This document shows positions 25,424-34,664 of a stretch of DNA of 42,547 nt, piece after piece. How positions within the stretch are numbered: position 1 is the stretch's first letter; every line of letters begins with the position of its first letter. The stretch covers positions 1-42,547 of the forward strand of contig CAZHDI010000022.1 of the NCBI GenBank assembly GCA_964531285.1, in the 5' to 3' direction. The notes beneath the pieces were generated by a model, which did not search any database, was not told the origin of the DNA, and was given only the letters and a program-made list of their open reading frames with translations. Made by a program: the position numbers and the translations under genes. The DNA comes from CAZHDI01 sp964531285. Its GTDB lineage: Bacteria > Pseudomonadota > Alphaproteobacteria > JAJFIK01.

Positions 25424-25538
25424 GAAAACCATGCCGGACGGGCTCAAAAAGGCGCTTTGGTTCATCGGTTTGTGGCTGGCCGGCGTCCTGGCCCTCACCG
25501 CCGTCGGCATGGTCATCCGCTTGGCGCTTGGCCTGTGA
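25410..25538 (+). CDS. DUF2474 small membrane protein of the cyanide-insensitive oxidase
   Basis: A 42-residue protein with one transmembrane helix, ALWFIGLWLAGVLALTAVGMVI, flanked by KK and R. DUF2474 proteins of this size commonly follow cyanide-insensitive cydAB genes and are thought to play a part like CydX in stabilising the complex. The ATG at 25410 lies inside the end of cydB (14-base overlap). An ATG at 25431, giving 35 residues, is equally possible; neither has a strong ribosome site. Small size and overlap make it easy to miss. Confidence 0.8.
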   Translation: MATTEKTMPDGLKKALWFIGLWLAGVLALTAVGMVIRLALGL

Positions 25539-25579
25539 CCGTCCAGCCCTGATGCCGCCCCATTAATGGGCGAGCACAT

Positions 25580-25599
25580 CGCCTGTTCCAGGACAGGCG
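25580..25599 (+). promoter_or_regulatory. hairpin covering the tsaE ribosome binding site
   Basis: CGCCTGT (25580-25586) pairs perfectly with ACAGGCG (25593-25599) across a six-base loop, and the right arm contains most of the AGGCGG ribosome site five bases before the ATG. A 12-base perfect palindrome CCCATTAATGGG lies just upstream at 25559-25570. This could lower or control tsaE translation. Confidence 0.35.
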
Positions 25600-25604
25600 G
25601 ATCC

Positions 25605-26075
25605 ATGGCCGATCATTTCGAAACATCGTTCCGGGTCGAGGATGAGACAGGGACAGGCGCGCTCGCCGCCCGTCTCGCCGCGCATCTGCGGCCCGGCGAC
25701 ACCATCGCGCTGGAGGGCACGTTGGGCGCCGGCAAAACCGCCTTTGCGCGCGCCCTGATCCGCGCCCTCACATCGGCCGATGAAGACGTGCCGAGCCCCA
25801 CCTTCACCCTGGTTCAAACCTACCCGGCGGCCGATTTCGAGATTTGGCACTTTGATCTTTATCGAATCAGTGATTCGTCTGAGGTGCTGGAGTTGGGATG
25901 GGACGAAGCCCGCGCGCAGGTTGCGCTGGTCGAATGGCCGGATCGCCTGGGCACGCTTGTGCCGGCGGACGCGCTCCGGGTTGACCTGATCCCTGACCCT
26001 GGCACCTTTGAGGCGCGGCAGATCCGGCTCACCGGTGCCGCGGATCCCTGGATCACCCGCTTGAGCACGCTGTAA
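25605..26075 (+). CDS. tsaE: tRNA N6-threonylcarbamoyladenosine biosynthesis ATPase TsaE
   Basis: P-loop ATPase (156 residues) that works with TsaD and TsaB to make the t6A modification on tRNAs reading ANN codons. Walker A is GTLGAGKT at 38-45. SPTFTLVQTY and FEIWHFDLYRISDSSEV follow, the Walker B-like and family signature regions; ALVEWPDRLG is the conserved C-terminal tryptophan motif. The ATG at 25605 has AGGCGG before it; an upstream ATG at 25566 would add 13 residues. The next gene starts four bases after the stop. In Alphaproteobacteria tsaE usually heads this amgK-murU-addB-addA row and lies beside divL; here seven genes separate them. Confidence 0.95.
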   Translation: MADHFETSFRVEDETGTGALAARLAAHLRPGDTIALEGTLGAGKTAFARALIRALTSADEDVPSPTFTLVQTYPAADFEIWHFDLYRISDSSEVLELGWDEARAQVALVEWPDRLGTLVPADALRVDLIPDPGTFEARQIRLTGAADPWITRLSTL

Positions 26076-26079
26076 CCCC

Positions 26080-27249
26080 ATGGCCATGACCGCCGATCCC
26101 GCCCGGGCCGCTGCCCGCATCGCCTTTATCCAAGCCCATGGCTGGCCGGCCGAGGCCATCGCGCCCCTGGCCGCCGACGCCTCGACGCGGGCCTATTACC
26201 GGCTGACTGACGCGGGCCGCCGCGCCGTTCTCATGGACGCGCCCACAAACACCGAGAGCGCCGCCTGCCCGCCGGACGCCGATGCCGAGACCCGGCGCGC
26301 CCTGGGCTATAACGCGCTCGCCCGCCTTGCCGGTCCCGACAGCCGTCCCTTTGCCGCCATCGCCTCCTTCCTGAAGGGCCAGGGGCTTGGCGCCCCGGAC
26401 ATCCTGGCGGCGGATTTCGACCAGGGATTCCTGCTCCTTGAAGACATGGGCGATGCGCTGTTTGCCCGCGTCGCCGCTCAGGGTACGGATGTCACGCCGC
26501 TCTATGAAGCCGCCATCGACACCCTCGTGCATCTCCACCGGGCGGATGTGCCGGACGGGCTTCCCGCCGGCAATGGCGATACCGTTCCCGTGCTGAGCTA
26601 TGATGCCGTGGCCCTCAATGTCGAACTCGATCTGCTCCCCGAGTGGTATCTGACGGCGCTGACCGGCAATCCCACGGCCCCGGATGTCGCAGCGGCGTTC
26701 CGCGCGGCCTTCGCCCCGCTCCTGGCCCGGATCCAGACCGGCCGCCCCGTTCTGGTCCTGCGGGATTATCACGCGGAAAACCTGCTCTGGCGGCCCGCGC
26801 ATGACGGACTGGGCCGGGTCGGCTTGCTGGATTTCCAGGACGGTTTGGCCGGCCATCCGGCCTATGATCTCGTTTCGCTGCTGACCGACGCCCGCCGGGA
26901 TGTGGACCCGGCCCTCGCCGAAGCCATGCGCGCCCGCTACCGGGCCGCGCGGGCCGGCGATCCCGGCTTCGATCCGGACGCGTTCGATGCCGCCTATGCC
27001 ATCCTCAGCGTACAGCGCAATACCAAGATCCTCGGGATCTTTGCCCGGCTGTGGCGGCGCGACGGTAAACCGGCTTATCTCGCCCATATCCCCCGGGTCT
27101 GGGCCCATGTCGAGGCGGGCCTTGCCGACCCTGCCCTGGCGCCGGTGCGCGCCTGGTTCGACACTCATATCCCCGATGCCGCGCGCGGCGATGCCTTGAG
27201 CACCGTCCGCGCCCGCGAGACAAGCGCCGCGGCCGCCGCGGCAGGTTAG
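26080..27249 (+). CDS. amgK: anomeric MurNAc/GlcNAc kinase (APH-fold phosphotransferase)
   Basis: A 389-residue kinase of the aminoglycoside phosphotransferase fold. The catalytic loop is VLRDYHAENLLW at 226-237, with D229 as probable base and N234 as metal ligand. LLDFQDGLAGHPAYDLVSLL supplies the second metal aspartate near 251 and the family helix. An early substrate segment reads LAADASTRAYYRL. In Pseudomonas and some alphaproteobacteria AmgK phosphorylates C1 of N-acetylmuramic acid recovered from the cell wall, and MurU then makes UDP-MurNAc. The adjacent nucleotidyltransferase supports this reading. Annotation as an antibiotic resistance kinase would be misleading. It starts four bases after tsaE. 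Confidence 0.85.
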   Translation: MAMTADPARAAARIAFIQAHGWPAEAIAPLAADASTRAYYRLTDAGRRAVLMDAPTNTESAACPPDADAETRRALGYNALARLAGPDSRPFAAIASFLKGQGLGAPDILAADFDQGFLLLEDMGDALFARVAAQGTDVTPLYEAAIDTLVHLHRADVPDGLPAGNGDTVPVLSYDAVALNVELDLLPEWYLTALTGNPTAPDVAAAFRAAFAPLLARIQTGRPVLVLRDYHAENLLWRPAHDGLGRVGLLDFQDGLAGHPAYDLVSLLTDARRDVDPALAEAMRARYRAARAGDPGFDPDAFDAAYAILSVQRNTKILGIFARLWRRDGKPAYLAHIPRVWAHVEAGLADPALAPVRAWFDTHIPDAARGDALSTVRARETSAAAAAAG

Positions 27250-27261
27250 AGGCCAACGCTC

Positions 27262-28014
27262 ATGAGCCAGCGCCCCACCCATGCGATGATCCTGGCCGCC
27301 GGTCTGGGCACGCGGATGCGTCCGCTTACGGATGATCGGCCCAAACCCCTGATCGAGGTGGCGGGCCGCACCCTGATCGACCGGATTCTCGACCGGCTGG
27401 AGGCGGCCGGCATTGGCACGGTCGTCGTCAATGTGCACTACATGGCCGACATGATGCGCAGCCATCTGGCCCGGCGCTCCAACCCCCAAATCATGATCTC
27501 CGACGAGACGGACGCACTGATGGATTCCGGCGGCGGCATCGTCAAAGCCCTGCCCCATCTGGGCACCGCGCCGTTCATCACCGTGAACGCGGATTCCCTT
27601 TGGCTCGAGGATGGATCGCCCAATCTAGAGCGCCTCATTGCCGGATGGAACGCGGATACCATGGATGCGTTGATGATGCTGGCGCCGCTGGAGCGATGCT
27701 CCGGCTTCGACGGGCGCGGCGATTTTTTGATGGACGCGGACGGACGGCTGACCCGCCGCCCCAAGGACGGCGGCGCGCCTTATGCCTGGGCGGGCGTCCA
27801 ACTCATCCGGCCCGGGATGTTCACCGATGCTCCCGAGGGTCCGTTCTCGACCAACAGGATCTGGGACCAAGCGATTGCGGCGAGGCGCCTGATGGGCTTC
27901 GAGATGGGCGGGTTCTGGATGCATGTCGGCACGCCCGAGGGCCGCGATACCGCCGAACGCCATGTTCAGGAGGCTGAAGCCGCTGCCGCTCCGCGCCTCG
28001 GCGCCCTGCCGTGA
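27262..28014 (+). CDS. murU: N-acetylmuramate-1-phosphate uridylyltransferase-type nucleotidyltransferase
   Basis: A 250-residue sugar-1-phosphate nucleotidyltransferase. The signature AMILAAGLGTRMRPLT and RPKPLIEV at 8-33 binds the nucleotide. VNADSLW carries the metal aspartate, and GFWMHVGTPEGRDTAE is the usual end of the domain. With AmgK next to it, transfer of UMP to MurNAc-1-phosphate in peptidoglycan recycling is the best reading; mannose-1-phosphate guanylyltransferase, a common database label, fits less well. The start is 12 bases after amgK. Its TGA overlaps the addB start (GTGA), so translation of the two is coupled. Confidence 0.85.
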   Translation: MSQRPTHAMILAAGLGTRMRPLTDDRPKPLIEVAGRTLIDRILDRLEAAGIGTVVVNVHYMADMMRSHLARRSNPQIMISDETDALMDSGGGIVKALPHLGTAPFITVNADSLWLEDGSPNLERLIAGWNADTMDALMMLAPLERCSGFDGRGDFLMDADGRLTRRPKDGGAPYAWAGVQLIRPGMFTDAPEGPFSTNRIWDQAIAARRLMGFEMGGFWMHVGTPEGRDTAERHVQEAEAAAAPRLGALP

Positions 28015-31013
28015 GCCCGCCGGCAGCCTGCGGCCTCACGACCATCCCGCCCGGCCGCTCTTTCGTAACCAGCTTGATCGACGGCATCGTAGCCAACTGG
28101 CATGATCCGGATGATCCCTTTTGCCTTGCGCGGATCACCATCCTGCTGCCGACCCGGCGTGCCGTCCGCGCGCTGAGGGACGGGTTTCGCCTATGGTCCG
28201 AGACGGCTCACGGAACAGCCACCCTTTTGCCCGCCATCCGCCCGATCGGCGATGCGGACGAGAGCGATCTGAGCTTTGCCGGGCCGCCCCTGGACGATCT
28301 GGAGCTTGATCCGCCCATCCCACCGGTGCGCCGGCAACTGCTCCTGGCGCACCTGATTCAGCGCTGGACCGCCGCCAAGGATGGGGCACCCGGCCCCTTG
28401 CCCCAGGCTGTAAGGCTCGCGGGCGATCTGTCGGATTTTCTCGATACGGTGCAAACGGACGATGCCGATCTGTCCGGCCTTGCGGATCTTGCGCCGGACC
28501 GGTTCGCCGCCCATTGGCAGCAGACCATCGATTTTCTGACCATCGTCACCGACTTTTGGCCCGAGATGCTGCGTGAAACCGCCGTCAGCGATATGGCGGT
28601 CCGGCGCAACCGTCTGCTCGACGCCCAAAGCGCGGCCTGGCGCGCCCATCCGCCCACGGATCCGGTGATCGCGGCGGGGTCCACGGGCAGTATTCCAGCC
28701 ACGGCGCGCCTTCTGGATGCGATCCTCACACTCCCCCAAGGCGCCGTGGTTCTGCCCGGGCTCGACCGCGCCATGGACCCCGAGAGTTGGGCGGCGGTGG
28801 CGGGCGAGCCAAGCCATCCGCAATATGGGCTTCATCAACTGCTCACCCGGCTCGGCCGGTCACGCGACGACGTTCGCCCCTGGCCCGGGACTGAGACCGA
28901 TACGCTCCGCACACCGCGGACCGATCTGATCAACGAAGCCCTGCGGCCGGCCAAGACCACCCATGACTGGATGAGCGTCAAGGACCGCATCATACCGGAG
29001 GCCGCAGCCGGCCTGACCCGGATCGATGCACCGACGCCGGCCCTGGAGGCACGCACCATTGCGGTCATCATGCGGGAGACCCTGGAGATCCCGAACGCCA
29101 CCGCCGCACTTGTGACGCCGGACCGGGGTCTGGCGCGCCGGGTGGTTCGCGATCTCCACCGCTGGGGAATCGATGTCGATGATTCCGCCGGAATGCCCCT
29201 TTCCCTGACGCCGCCGGCGGTGTTCCTGGGACTGATCAAAACCATTGCGCTGGAGCGGTTCGCGCCGGTCCCGCTGCTGGCCCTGCTCAAGCATCCGCTC
29301 ACCCGGCTAGGCTTTACCCGCGCCCGGCTCGATGCACTCACCGCGCGCCTGGAGCGCGATGTTCTGCGGGGCCTGAGACCCCGGCCGGGCCTTGAGGGTC
29401 TGCGTCTTGCGATCGCGGAGCGCTGTAAGGACGAGGAGCGGGCAGCCCCTTTGACGGCTCTGGCCGATCGTCTTGGCGACGCCTTCGCACCGTTCACCGC
29501 CACCATAACCAACGACACCGCCGATCTGGCCGCGTTCGCGGCGGCCCATGGCGAGACGGCGGAACGGATCGCCGAGGACCCCGACAGCGAGACATCCGCG
29601 CTGTGGTCCGGCGATGCCGGCGAAGCGCTGGCGGCCTATCTCCAGGACCTCCTGAATGATGGCCGCGACGGCATGGCACTGCGGTTGACCGACTATGCCG
29701 CCCTGTTCAGCCTACTGATGGATACGCGCATGGTGCGCGCCCGCACGCCGCGCCATCCGCGCCTGCATATCTGGGGGCCGCTCGAAGCCCGGCTCCAACA
29801 GGCCGACACCATGATCTTGGGCGGCCTCAATGAGGGCACCTGGCCGGCTGAGCCCGGCATCGACCCTTGGCTCAACCGGCCCATGCGCGCCGCGCTGGGA
29901 CTGGCGATGCCGGAACGGCGGATCGGTCAGGCGGCTCATGATTTTGCGCAAATGGCCGCCGCACCTAAGGTGATCATGACCCGTGCGGAGAAGTCCGGCG
30001 GTGCCCCGCAAGTCGCCTCCCGGTGGCTTTTGCGGCTGGCCAATCTGCTCGAAGGCGCCGGGCTGACGGACGCTCTGACACCGGCGACGGATTATACCGC
30101 CCTTGCCGACCGCCTCAATCATCGTCACCCCCCGCACCGGATCGCCGAGCCCACACCGCGCCCGCCGGTCGAGGCTCGCCCCACGGAATTGCCCGTGACC
30201 GATATCGGCAAGCTGATCCGGGATCCGTACGCGGTCTATGCTCGTCGAATCCTGCGCTTGCGCCCCCTCGACGATCTCGACCGTCAGCCGGGCCCGCAAG
30301 AACGCGGCACGCTGGTGCACGATATTCTGGAAGGGTTCATCCGCGACCATACCGGTCCGCTGACGGATGATGCGCTCGATGACGTGATGGCACGGGCACG
30401 AACCGCATTCGCCCCGTTGCTCGACAGGCCCGGCATCGCCGCATTCTGGTGGCCGCGCTTTGCTCAGGCCATGACCTGGTTCATCGCCAAGGAACGAAGC
30501 TGGCGCATGCACGCGACACCGGCGGCGCTCGAAGCCAAGGGCATGCTCCGCCTGCCGCTGTCACACGCCTTCACCCTGACGGCCCGTGCCGACCGTATCG
30601 ACCGCCTGGACGATGCCAGCTATGCCGTTCTCGACTACAAGACGGGTGCGGCGCCATCCGGTGCCCAGGTGGAAACGGGTCTTGAGCCCCAACTGCCGCT
30701 CGAAGCCCTGATCCTGGAACAGGGCGGCTTCGAGGGCCTCGACCCGGCACCTGTCAGTGTTCTGCGATATGTCAGGCTGCGCGGCGGACGCGAGCCCGGC
30801 GAGATCCGCGAACCGGTCAAGCCGGGCGCGCCCGTCACAGAGCTGATTGCCGAGACCGCTGACGGCCTCAACCTGTTGATCGAGACCTTCAAAGATCCCA
30901 ACACGCCCTACCGCTCCAAGCCCCGTGCGCAATTTCAGTCTGCCTACGGCGATTACGATCATCTGGCGCGCTATAAGGAATGGTCCGTCTACACCGGCGG
31001 CGAGGACGGGTGA
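28011..31013 (+). CDS. addB: double-strand break repair protein AddB
   Basis: Subunit of the AddAB helicase-nuclease that resects DNA ends and loads RecA at Chi-like sites; 1000 residues. It starts with GTG inside the murU stop. The N-terminal half has the inactivated helicase folds (ITILLPTRRAVRALRDGF near 40), and LHIWGPLEARLQQADTMILGG marks the middle. The nuclease site is ADRIDRLDDASYAVLDYKTG with its aspartate-lysine pair near 874-876, then EPQLPLEALIL. The final 230 residues contain no cysteine, so the iron-sulfur staple of Bacillus AddB is absent. The end YGDYDHLARYKEWSVY is typical of alphaproteobacterial AddB. addA starts five bases after the stop. Confidence 0.94.
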   Translation: MSPPAACGLTTIPPGRSFVTSLIDGIVANWHDPDDPFCLARITILLPTRRAVRALRDGFRLWSETAHGTATLLPAIRPIGDADESDLSFAGPPLDDLELDPPIPPVRRQLLLAHLIQRWTAAKDGAPGPLPQAVRLAGDLSDFLDTVQTDDADLSGLADLAPDRFAAHWQQTIDFLTIVTDFWPEMLRETAVSDMAVRRNRLLDAQSAAWRAHPPTDPVIAAGSTGSIPATARLLDAILTLPQGAVVLPGLDRAMDPESWAAVAGEPSHPQYGLHQLLTRLGRSRDDVRPWPGTETDTLRTPRTDLINEALRPAKTTHDWMSVKDRIIPEAAAGLTRIDAPTPALEARTIAVIMRETLEIPNATAALVTPDRGLARRVVRDLHRWGIDVDDSAGMPLSLTPPAVFLGLIKTIALERFAPVPLLALLKHPLTRLGFTRARLDALTARLERDVLRGLRPRPGLEGLRLAIAERCKDEERAAPLTALADRLGDAFAPFTATITNDTADLAAFAAAHGETAERIAEDPDSETSALWSGDAGEALAAYLQDLLNDGRDGMALRLTDYAALFSLLMDTRMVRARTPRHPRLHIWGPLEARLQQADTMILGGLNEGTWPAEPGIDPWLNRPMRAALGLAMPERRIGQAAHDFAQMAAAPKVIMTRAEKSGGAPQVASRWLLRLANLLEGAGLTDALTPATDYTALADRLNHRHPPHRIAEPTPRPPVEARPTELPVTDIGKLIRDPYAVYARRILRLRPLDDLDRQPGPQERGTLVHDILEGFIRDHTGPLTDDALDDVMARARTAFAPLLDRPGIAAFWWPRFAQAMTWFIAKERSWRMHATPAALEAKGMLRLPLSHAFTLTARADRIDRLDDASYAVLDYKTGAAPSGAQVETGLEPQLPLEALILEQGGFEGLDPAPVSVLRYVRLRGGREPGEIREPVKPGAPVTELIAETADGLNLLIETFKDPNTPYRSKPRAQFQSAYGDYDHLARYKEWSVYTGGEDG

Positions 31014-31018
31014 GCGCC

Positions 31019-34000
31019 ATGGCGAAACGCGACATCCCAGAAGATACCCTTCGCGCCCAACGCCGCGCCTCTCATCCGCAAGGCTCATCCTGGGCGAGTG
31101 CGAATGCGGGCGCCGGCAAGACATTCGTGCTCACGGCGCGGGTGGCTCGCCTGCTGTTGGCCGGCACCATGCCGGACCGCATCCTGTGCATCACCTACAC
31201 CAAAGCCGCCGCCGCCGAGATGAAGGCGCGGCTGTTCGGCATGCTGGGCAAATGGTCCACACTGAGTGATAACGATTTGTGGGCGGAGCTGCGCAAGATC
31301 GGTGTGGATGAGACCGAGGCGCGCGACCTGACAGCCGCCAGGCAACTCTTTGCGCGCGCGCTTGAAACCCCCGGCGGCCTTAAGATCCAGACCATTCACA
31401 GCTTCTGTCAGCTTGTGCTGTCCCGCTTTCCGTTGGAGGCCGGCATTCCGCCAGCCTTCGACATCCTCGACGATCATGCCGGTGCCGTGCTTCTCAGCGA
31501 GGCGCGCGATCATGTTCTGACCCGCGCTCTGGACGGCTCGGACGCCCCCCTCAGCGATGCCATCGAGACGATCGCATCGCTCACGGATGAAGGGACATTC
31601 GATCAGATCCTCGCCGAAATTCGACAGAAAGCCGCCGTCTTCGAAACAATCGAAGCCCAGAACGGACTGGATCAGGCTTTGGCGCGGCTTCACGATGCGC
31701 TGGGTATCGCAGCGGGCACTGACGAGACAACGCTCCTCTTGGATGCGCTCTGCGATCAGGTCCTCGACACGACCGGCATGCGCGCCGCTGCCGCGCAATT
31801 GCGTGAGGGCAAGAAGACAGATACCGATCGGGGTGACTGCATTGCCGCTCTTCTGTCGGCGGACGATCGCGCTGCGGCCTATCCCACCTATCGCGAGGCA
31901 TTCCTCACGCAAAAGGGCGAAGCGAGAAAAACCCTGGCGACCAAGGACCTCGCCGCCGCCCACCCCACCCTCGTCACCGATCTCGAACGCGAACAGGACC
32001 GCATTCTCGCGCTGGAAGACCGGCGCCGCGCCGTGCGTCTGGCGCGCAGTACCGGCGCGATGCTGGTCATAGCCAACCGCTATAGAACCGTTTATGGCGA
32101 TCTTAAACGCCGGCAGGGCGCCTTGGATTACGACGATCTTGTGCGGCATACGCATGCTCTTCTGCATAATGACGGTACCAGTGCCTGGATTCTCTACAAG
32201 CTCGACGCAGGGATCGACCATGTGCTGGTCGATGAGGCGCAGGACACGAGCCCCCGCCAATGGTCGATCATCGAACGGCTGACGGAAGACTTTTTCGCCG
32301 GGCTTGGCCCCGCCGCCGAAGCCGGCCGGAACCGGACGGTTTTTGCCGTCGGCGATGAAAAACAGTCGATCTACAGCTTTCAAGGCGCGGAACCCGCCGC
32401 CTTCGGCCGCATGAAAGCGCATTTCGAGGCCCACAGCGAAGCCGGCGGCGCGGCCTGGGACCCGGTGACTTTAAGCCTGTCGTTCCGCTCGGCCCCGCAG
32501 ATCCTCCACGCCGTCGATTATGTGTTCGCCGATGAGATCAGCCGGCGGATGGTCACGGGGGCCAATGAGCCGGTCAACCATGATCCCTTGCGCCGTGAAG
32601 CCGCCGGCCTCGTCGAGGTCTGGCCGTTGGTGAGCCCGAACGATGCGCCGGGATCGCGGCCCTGGGATGCGCCTCTGGACCGGGAAGGCACCGCGAGCCC
32701 GCCGGTTGTACTGGCAACCCGGATCGCCCGGTCCATTGGCGCCCTGTTGAAGGACGCGACCGCGCTGCCGTCGACAGAAAAACGCGCACGCCCCAAAGAT
32801 GTGCTGATCCTCGTGCGCCGGCGCAATGCCTTTGTCGATACGCTGATCCGCACATTGAAAGAACACCGCATTCCCGTCGCTGGCGCCGACCGTCTTCTGC
32901 TTACGGAGCATATCGCGGTCATGGATCTGATCGCGCTGGGGGAATGCCTTCTTCTGCCGCAGGACGATCTAACCTTGGCAACAGTCCTGAAGAGCCCGTT
33001 TTTCGACTGGTCCGAGGACGACCTCTACGACCTTGCGCAACCGCGAGAGATGCCGCGGCTCTGGACCGCCCTCGGCGAAGGTGCAGCGGACCGCCCGCTC
33101 TGGCGCGCGGCCCATGACCGGCTTTGCCTGATGCGTGAGCGCGCCGGCGTGCTGCCGCCCTTCGAATTTTATGCTTGGCTGCTGGCCGAAAATGACGGCT
33201 TCAGCCAGCTTGTCAAACGGCTCGGGATGGACGCCGTCGATCCGATCGAGGAGTTCCTCACCCTGGCCCAGGACCGCGAGGCGCAGGGCCTGACGAGCCT
33301 TCAGACCTTTCTCCATGACGTGCGGCGGGATCCGCCGGAGATCAAGCGGGATATGGATGCCGGCGGATCGGGTGACGATCAGGGCGAAGTCCGCATCATG
33401 ACGGTTCATGGCGCGAAGGGCCTTGAGGCGCCGATCGTGATCTTACCCGATACGACCGCGAAGCCCGATGGCGCCCAGGACGATAAGATCATCACCGCCC
33501 CCGAGGACGACCGCCCGGATGAGCGGGCGCCGGTCTTCTGGCCTGTGCGCAAGGATGATGATACCGACGCCAGCGCCGCCTTGCGCGCCGCGCGCGCCAA
33601 CCGGCGCGAGGCGGAATACCGACGCCTCCTTTATGTTGCCATGACCCGGGCCGAAGACCGGCTCTATGTCTGCGGCTATCACAGCAAACGTCCGCCAGCG
33701 GAGGGCTGCTGGTATAGCCTTATAGAAACGGCGCTCAAACCCCATGCCGATCTCGACGAGACAGCGCCGGACGGCCCCGTCATGCGGCTCGGTACGGTGC
33801 CGCTCCCGGGCGTGGGTGCTGATGGACCTCCAGCGGAACCGGACAATCCGTTGCCGGAATGGCTTACCAAACCGGCTCCTGTCGATGCCCGCCCGCCGCG
33901 CACGCTTGGGCCCTCGCAGATCCTCACGGGGCTGGACGAGGCCGACCCGGGCCCGGTGATCTCGCCCTTGGCCCGGGCGCCGGAGAGCCGCTTCCTGCGC

Positions 34001-34522
34001 GGCCGGCTCATCCACAAACTGCTTGAGCGGCTGCCGGATCTGCCGCCGGACGACCGCCGGGCCGCGGGTGCCCGCTATCTGCGGCAAGCCGCGCATGGAT
34101 TCGACGACGCTGAGGCCGATGCCGTCCTGGAGGAAGTCGCCGCGATCATGGACGATCCGGCGTTTGCCCCGCTGTTCGGCCCGGACAGTCGCGCCGAAGT
34201 GCCTATTACCGGGCGGCTTGACCGTTTGGGTGACGGCATCGTGATCGACGGCAAGGTGGATCGGCTGGTCATTGACGGCGCGCGCGTGCTGATTGCCGAT
34301 TACAAGACCAACCGGCCGGCGCCCGTCGATCTCGGCGCTGTCCCGGACGCCTATCTGGTCCAGATGGCGCTTTACCGTGCGCTTCTGCAAGAAGCGCTGC
34401 CCGGTCGGCAGATCGCCTGTGCCTTGATCTGGACCGACGGGCCGCACCGGCTCACCCTCCCCGATGCCGCGCTCGACCAGGCGCTGAGCCGCCTCATGTC
34501 GGGCCCCGCCGCGCTTCCTTGA
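31019..34522 (+). CDS. addA: double-strand break repair helicase-nuclease AddA
   Basis: The ATP-driven subunit of AddAB, 1167 residues, UvrD-like superfamily 1 helicase plus nuclease. Walker A is ASANAGAGKTFVL (GAGKT at 31-35), motif Ia ITYTKAAAAEMKARL, Walker B VDEAQDTSPRQW near 405, motif IV SLSFRSAPQIL, motif V MTVHGAKGLEAPIV and motif VI YVAMTRAEDRLYV. The C-terminal nuclease shows GKVDRLVID, ADYKTNRPAP (near 1092) and QMALYRALL, the full PD-(D/E)XK set. AddA and AddB each cut one strand. The ATG at 31019 is chosen because it follows the addB stop directly; a reading 13 codons longer starts inside addB. Confidence 0.96.
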   Translation: MAKRDIPEDTLRAQRRASHPQGSSWASANAGAGKTFVLTARVARLLLAGTMPDRILCITYTKAAAAEMKARLFGMLGKWSTLSDNDLWAELRKIGVDETEARDLTAARQLFARALETPGGLKIQTIHSFCQLVLSRFPLEAGIPPAFDILDDHAGAVLLSEARDHVLTRALDGSDAPLSDAIETIASLTDEGTFDQILAEIRQKAAVFETIEAQNGLDQALARLHDALGIAAGTDETTLLLDALCDQVLDTTGMRAAAAQLREGKKTDTDRGDCIAALLSADDRAAAYPTYREAFLTQKGEARKTLATKDLAAAHPTLVTDLEREQDRILALEDRRRAVRLARSTGAMLVIANRYRTVYGDLKRRQGALDYDDLVRHTHALLHNDGTSAWILYKLDAGIDHVLVDEAQDTSPRQWSIIERLTEDFFAGLGPAAEAGRNRTVFAVGDEKQSIYSFQGAEPAAFGRMKAHFEAHSEAGGAAWDPVTLSLSFRSAPQILHAVDYVFADEISRRMVTGANEPVNHDPLRREAAGLVEVWPLVSPNDAPGSRPWDAPLDREGTASPPVVLATRIARSIGALLKDATALPSTEKRARPKDVLILVRRRNAFVDTLIRTLKEHRIPVAGADRLLLTEHIAVMDLIALGECLLLPQDDLTLATVLKSPFFDWSEDDLYDLAQPREMPRLWTALGEGAADRPLWRAAHDRLCLMRERAGVLPPFEFYAWLLAENDGFSQLVKRLGMDAVDPIEEFLTLAQDREAQGLTSLQTFLHDVRRDPPEIKRDMDAGGSGDDQGEVRIMTVHGAKGLEAPIVILPDTTAKPDGAQDDKIITAPEDDRPDERAPVFWPVRKDDDTDASAALRAARANRREAEYRRLLYVAMTRAEDRLYVCGYHSKRPPAEGCWYSLIETALKPHADLDETAPDGPVMRLGTVPLPGVGADGPPAEPDNPLPEWLTKPAPVDARPPRTLGPSQILTGLDEADPGPVISPLARAPESRFLRGRLIHKLLERLPDLPPDDRRAAGARYLRQAAHGFDDAEADAVLEEVAAIMDDPAFAPLFGPDSRAEVPITGRLDRLGDGIVIDGKVDRLVIDGARVLIADYKTNRPAPVDLGAVPDAYLVQMALYRALLQEALPGRQIACALIWTDGPHRLTLPDAALDQALSRLMSGPAALP

Positions 34523-34664
34523 CGCATCGCGGAGGCGTTCCTAAGTTTCGTGCAGTTCCCGGCGTCCCGGGTGCCCAGACAACCAATTGGCCGCGCGCAC
34601 CGGACTAACCAACCGGCCTCCAAGGCCTGAGAGCGCCGCCACCCGAGAGGTAAAGGAGACGATC
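34523..34664 (+). promoter_or_regulatory. trxA upstream region
   Basis: The 142 bases between addA and trxA are long compared with the rest of this row and probably hold a trxA promoter, but I find no convincing -35/-10 pair. AAAGGAG lies eight bases before the trxA ATG. Confidence 0.3.

Noticed and set aside
26080..27249. Aminoglycoside resistance gene
   Set aside because: The fold is shared, but the position beside murU and the lack of resistance-type motifs favour a cell-wall sugar kinase.
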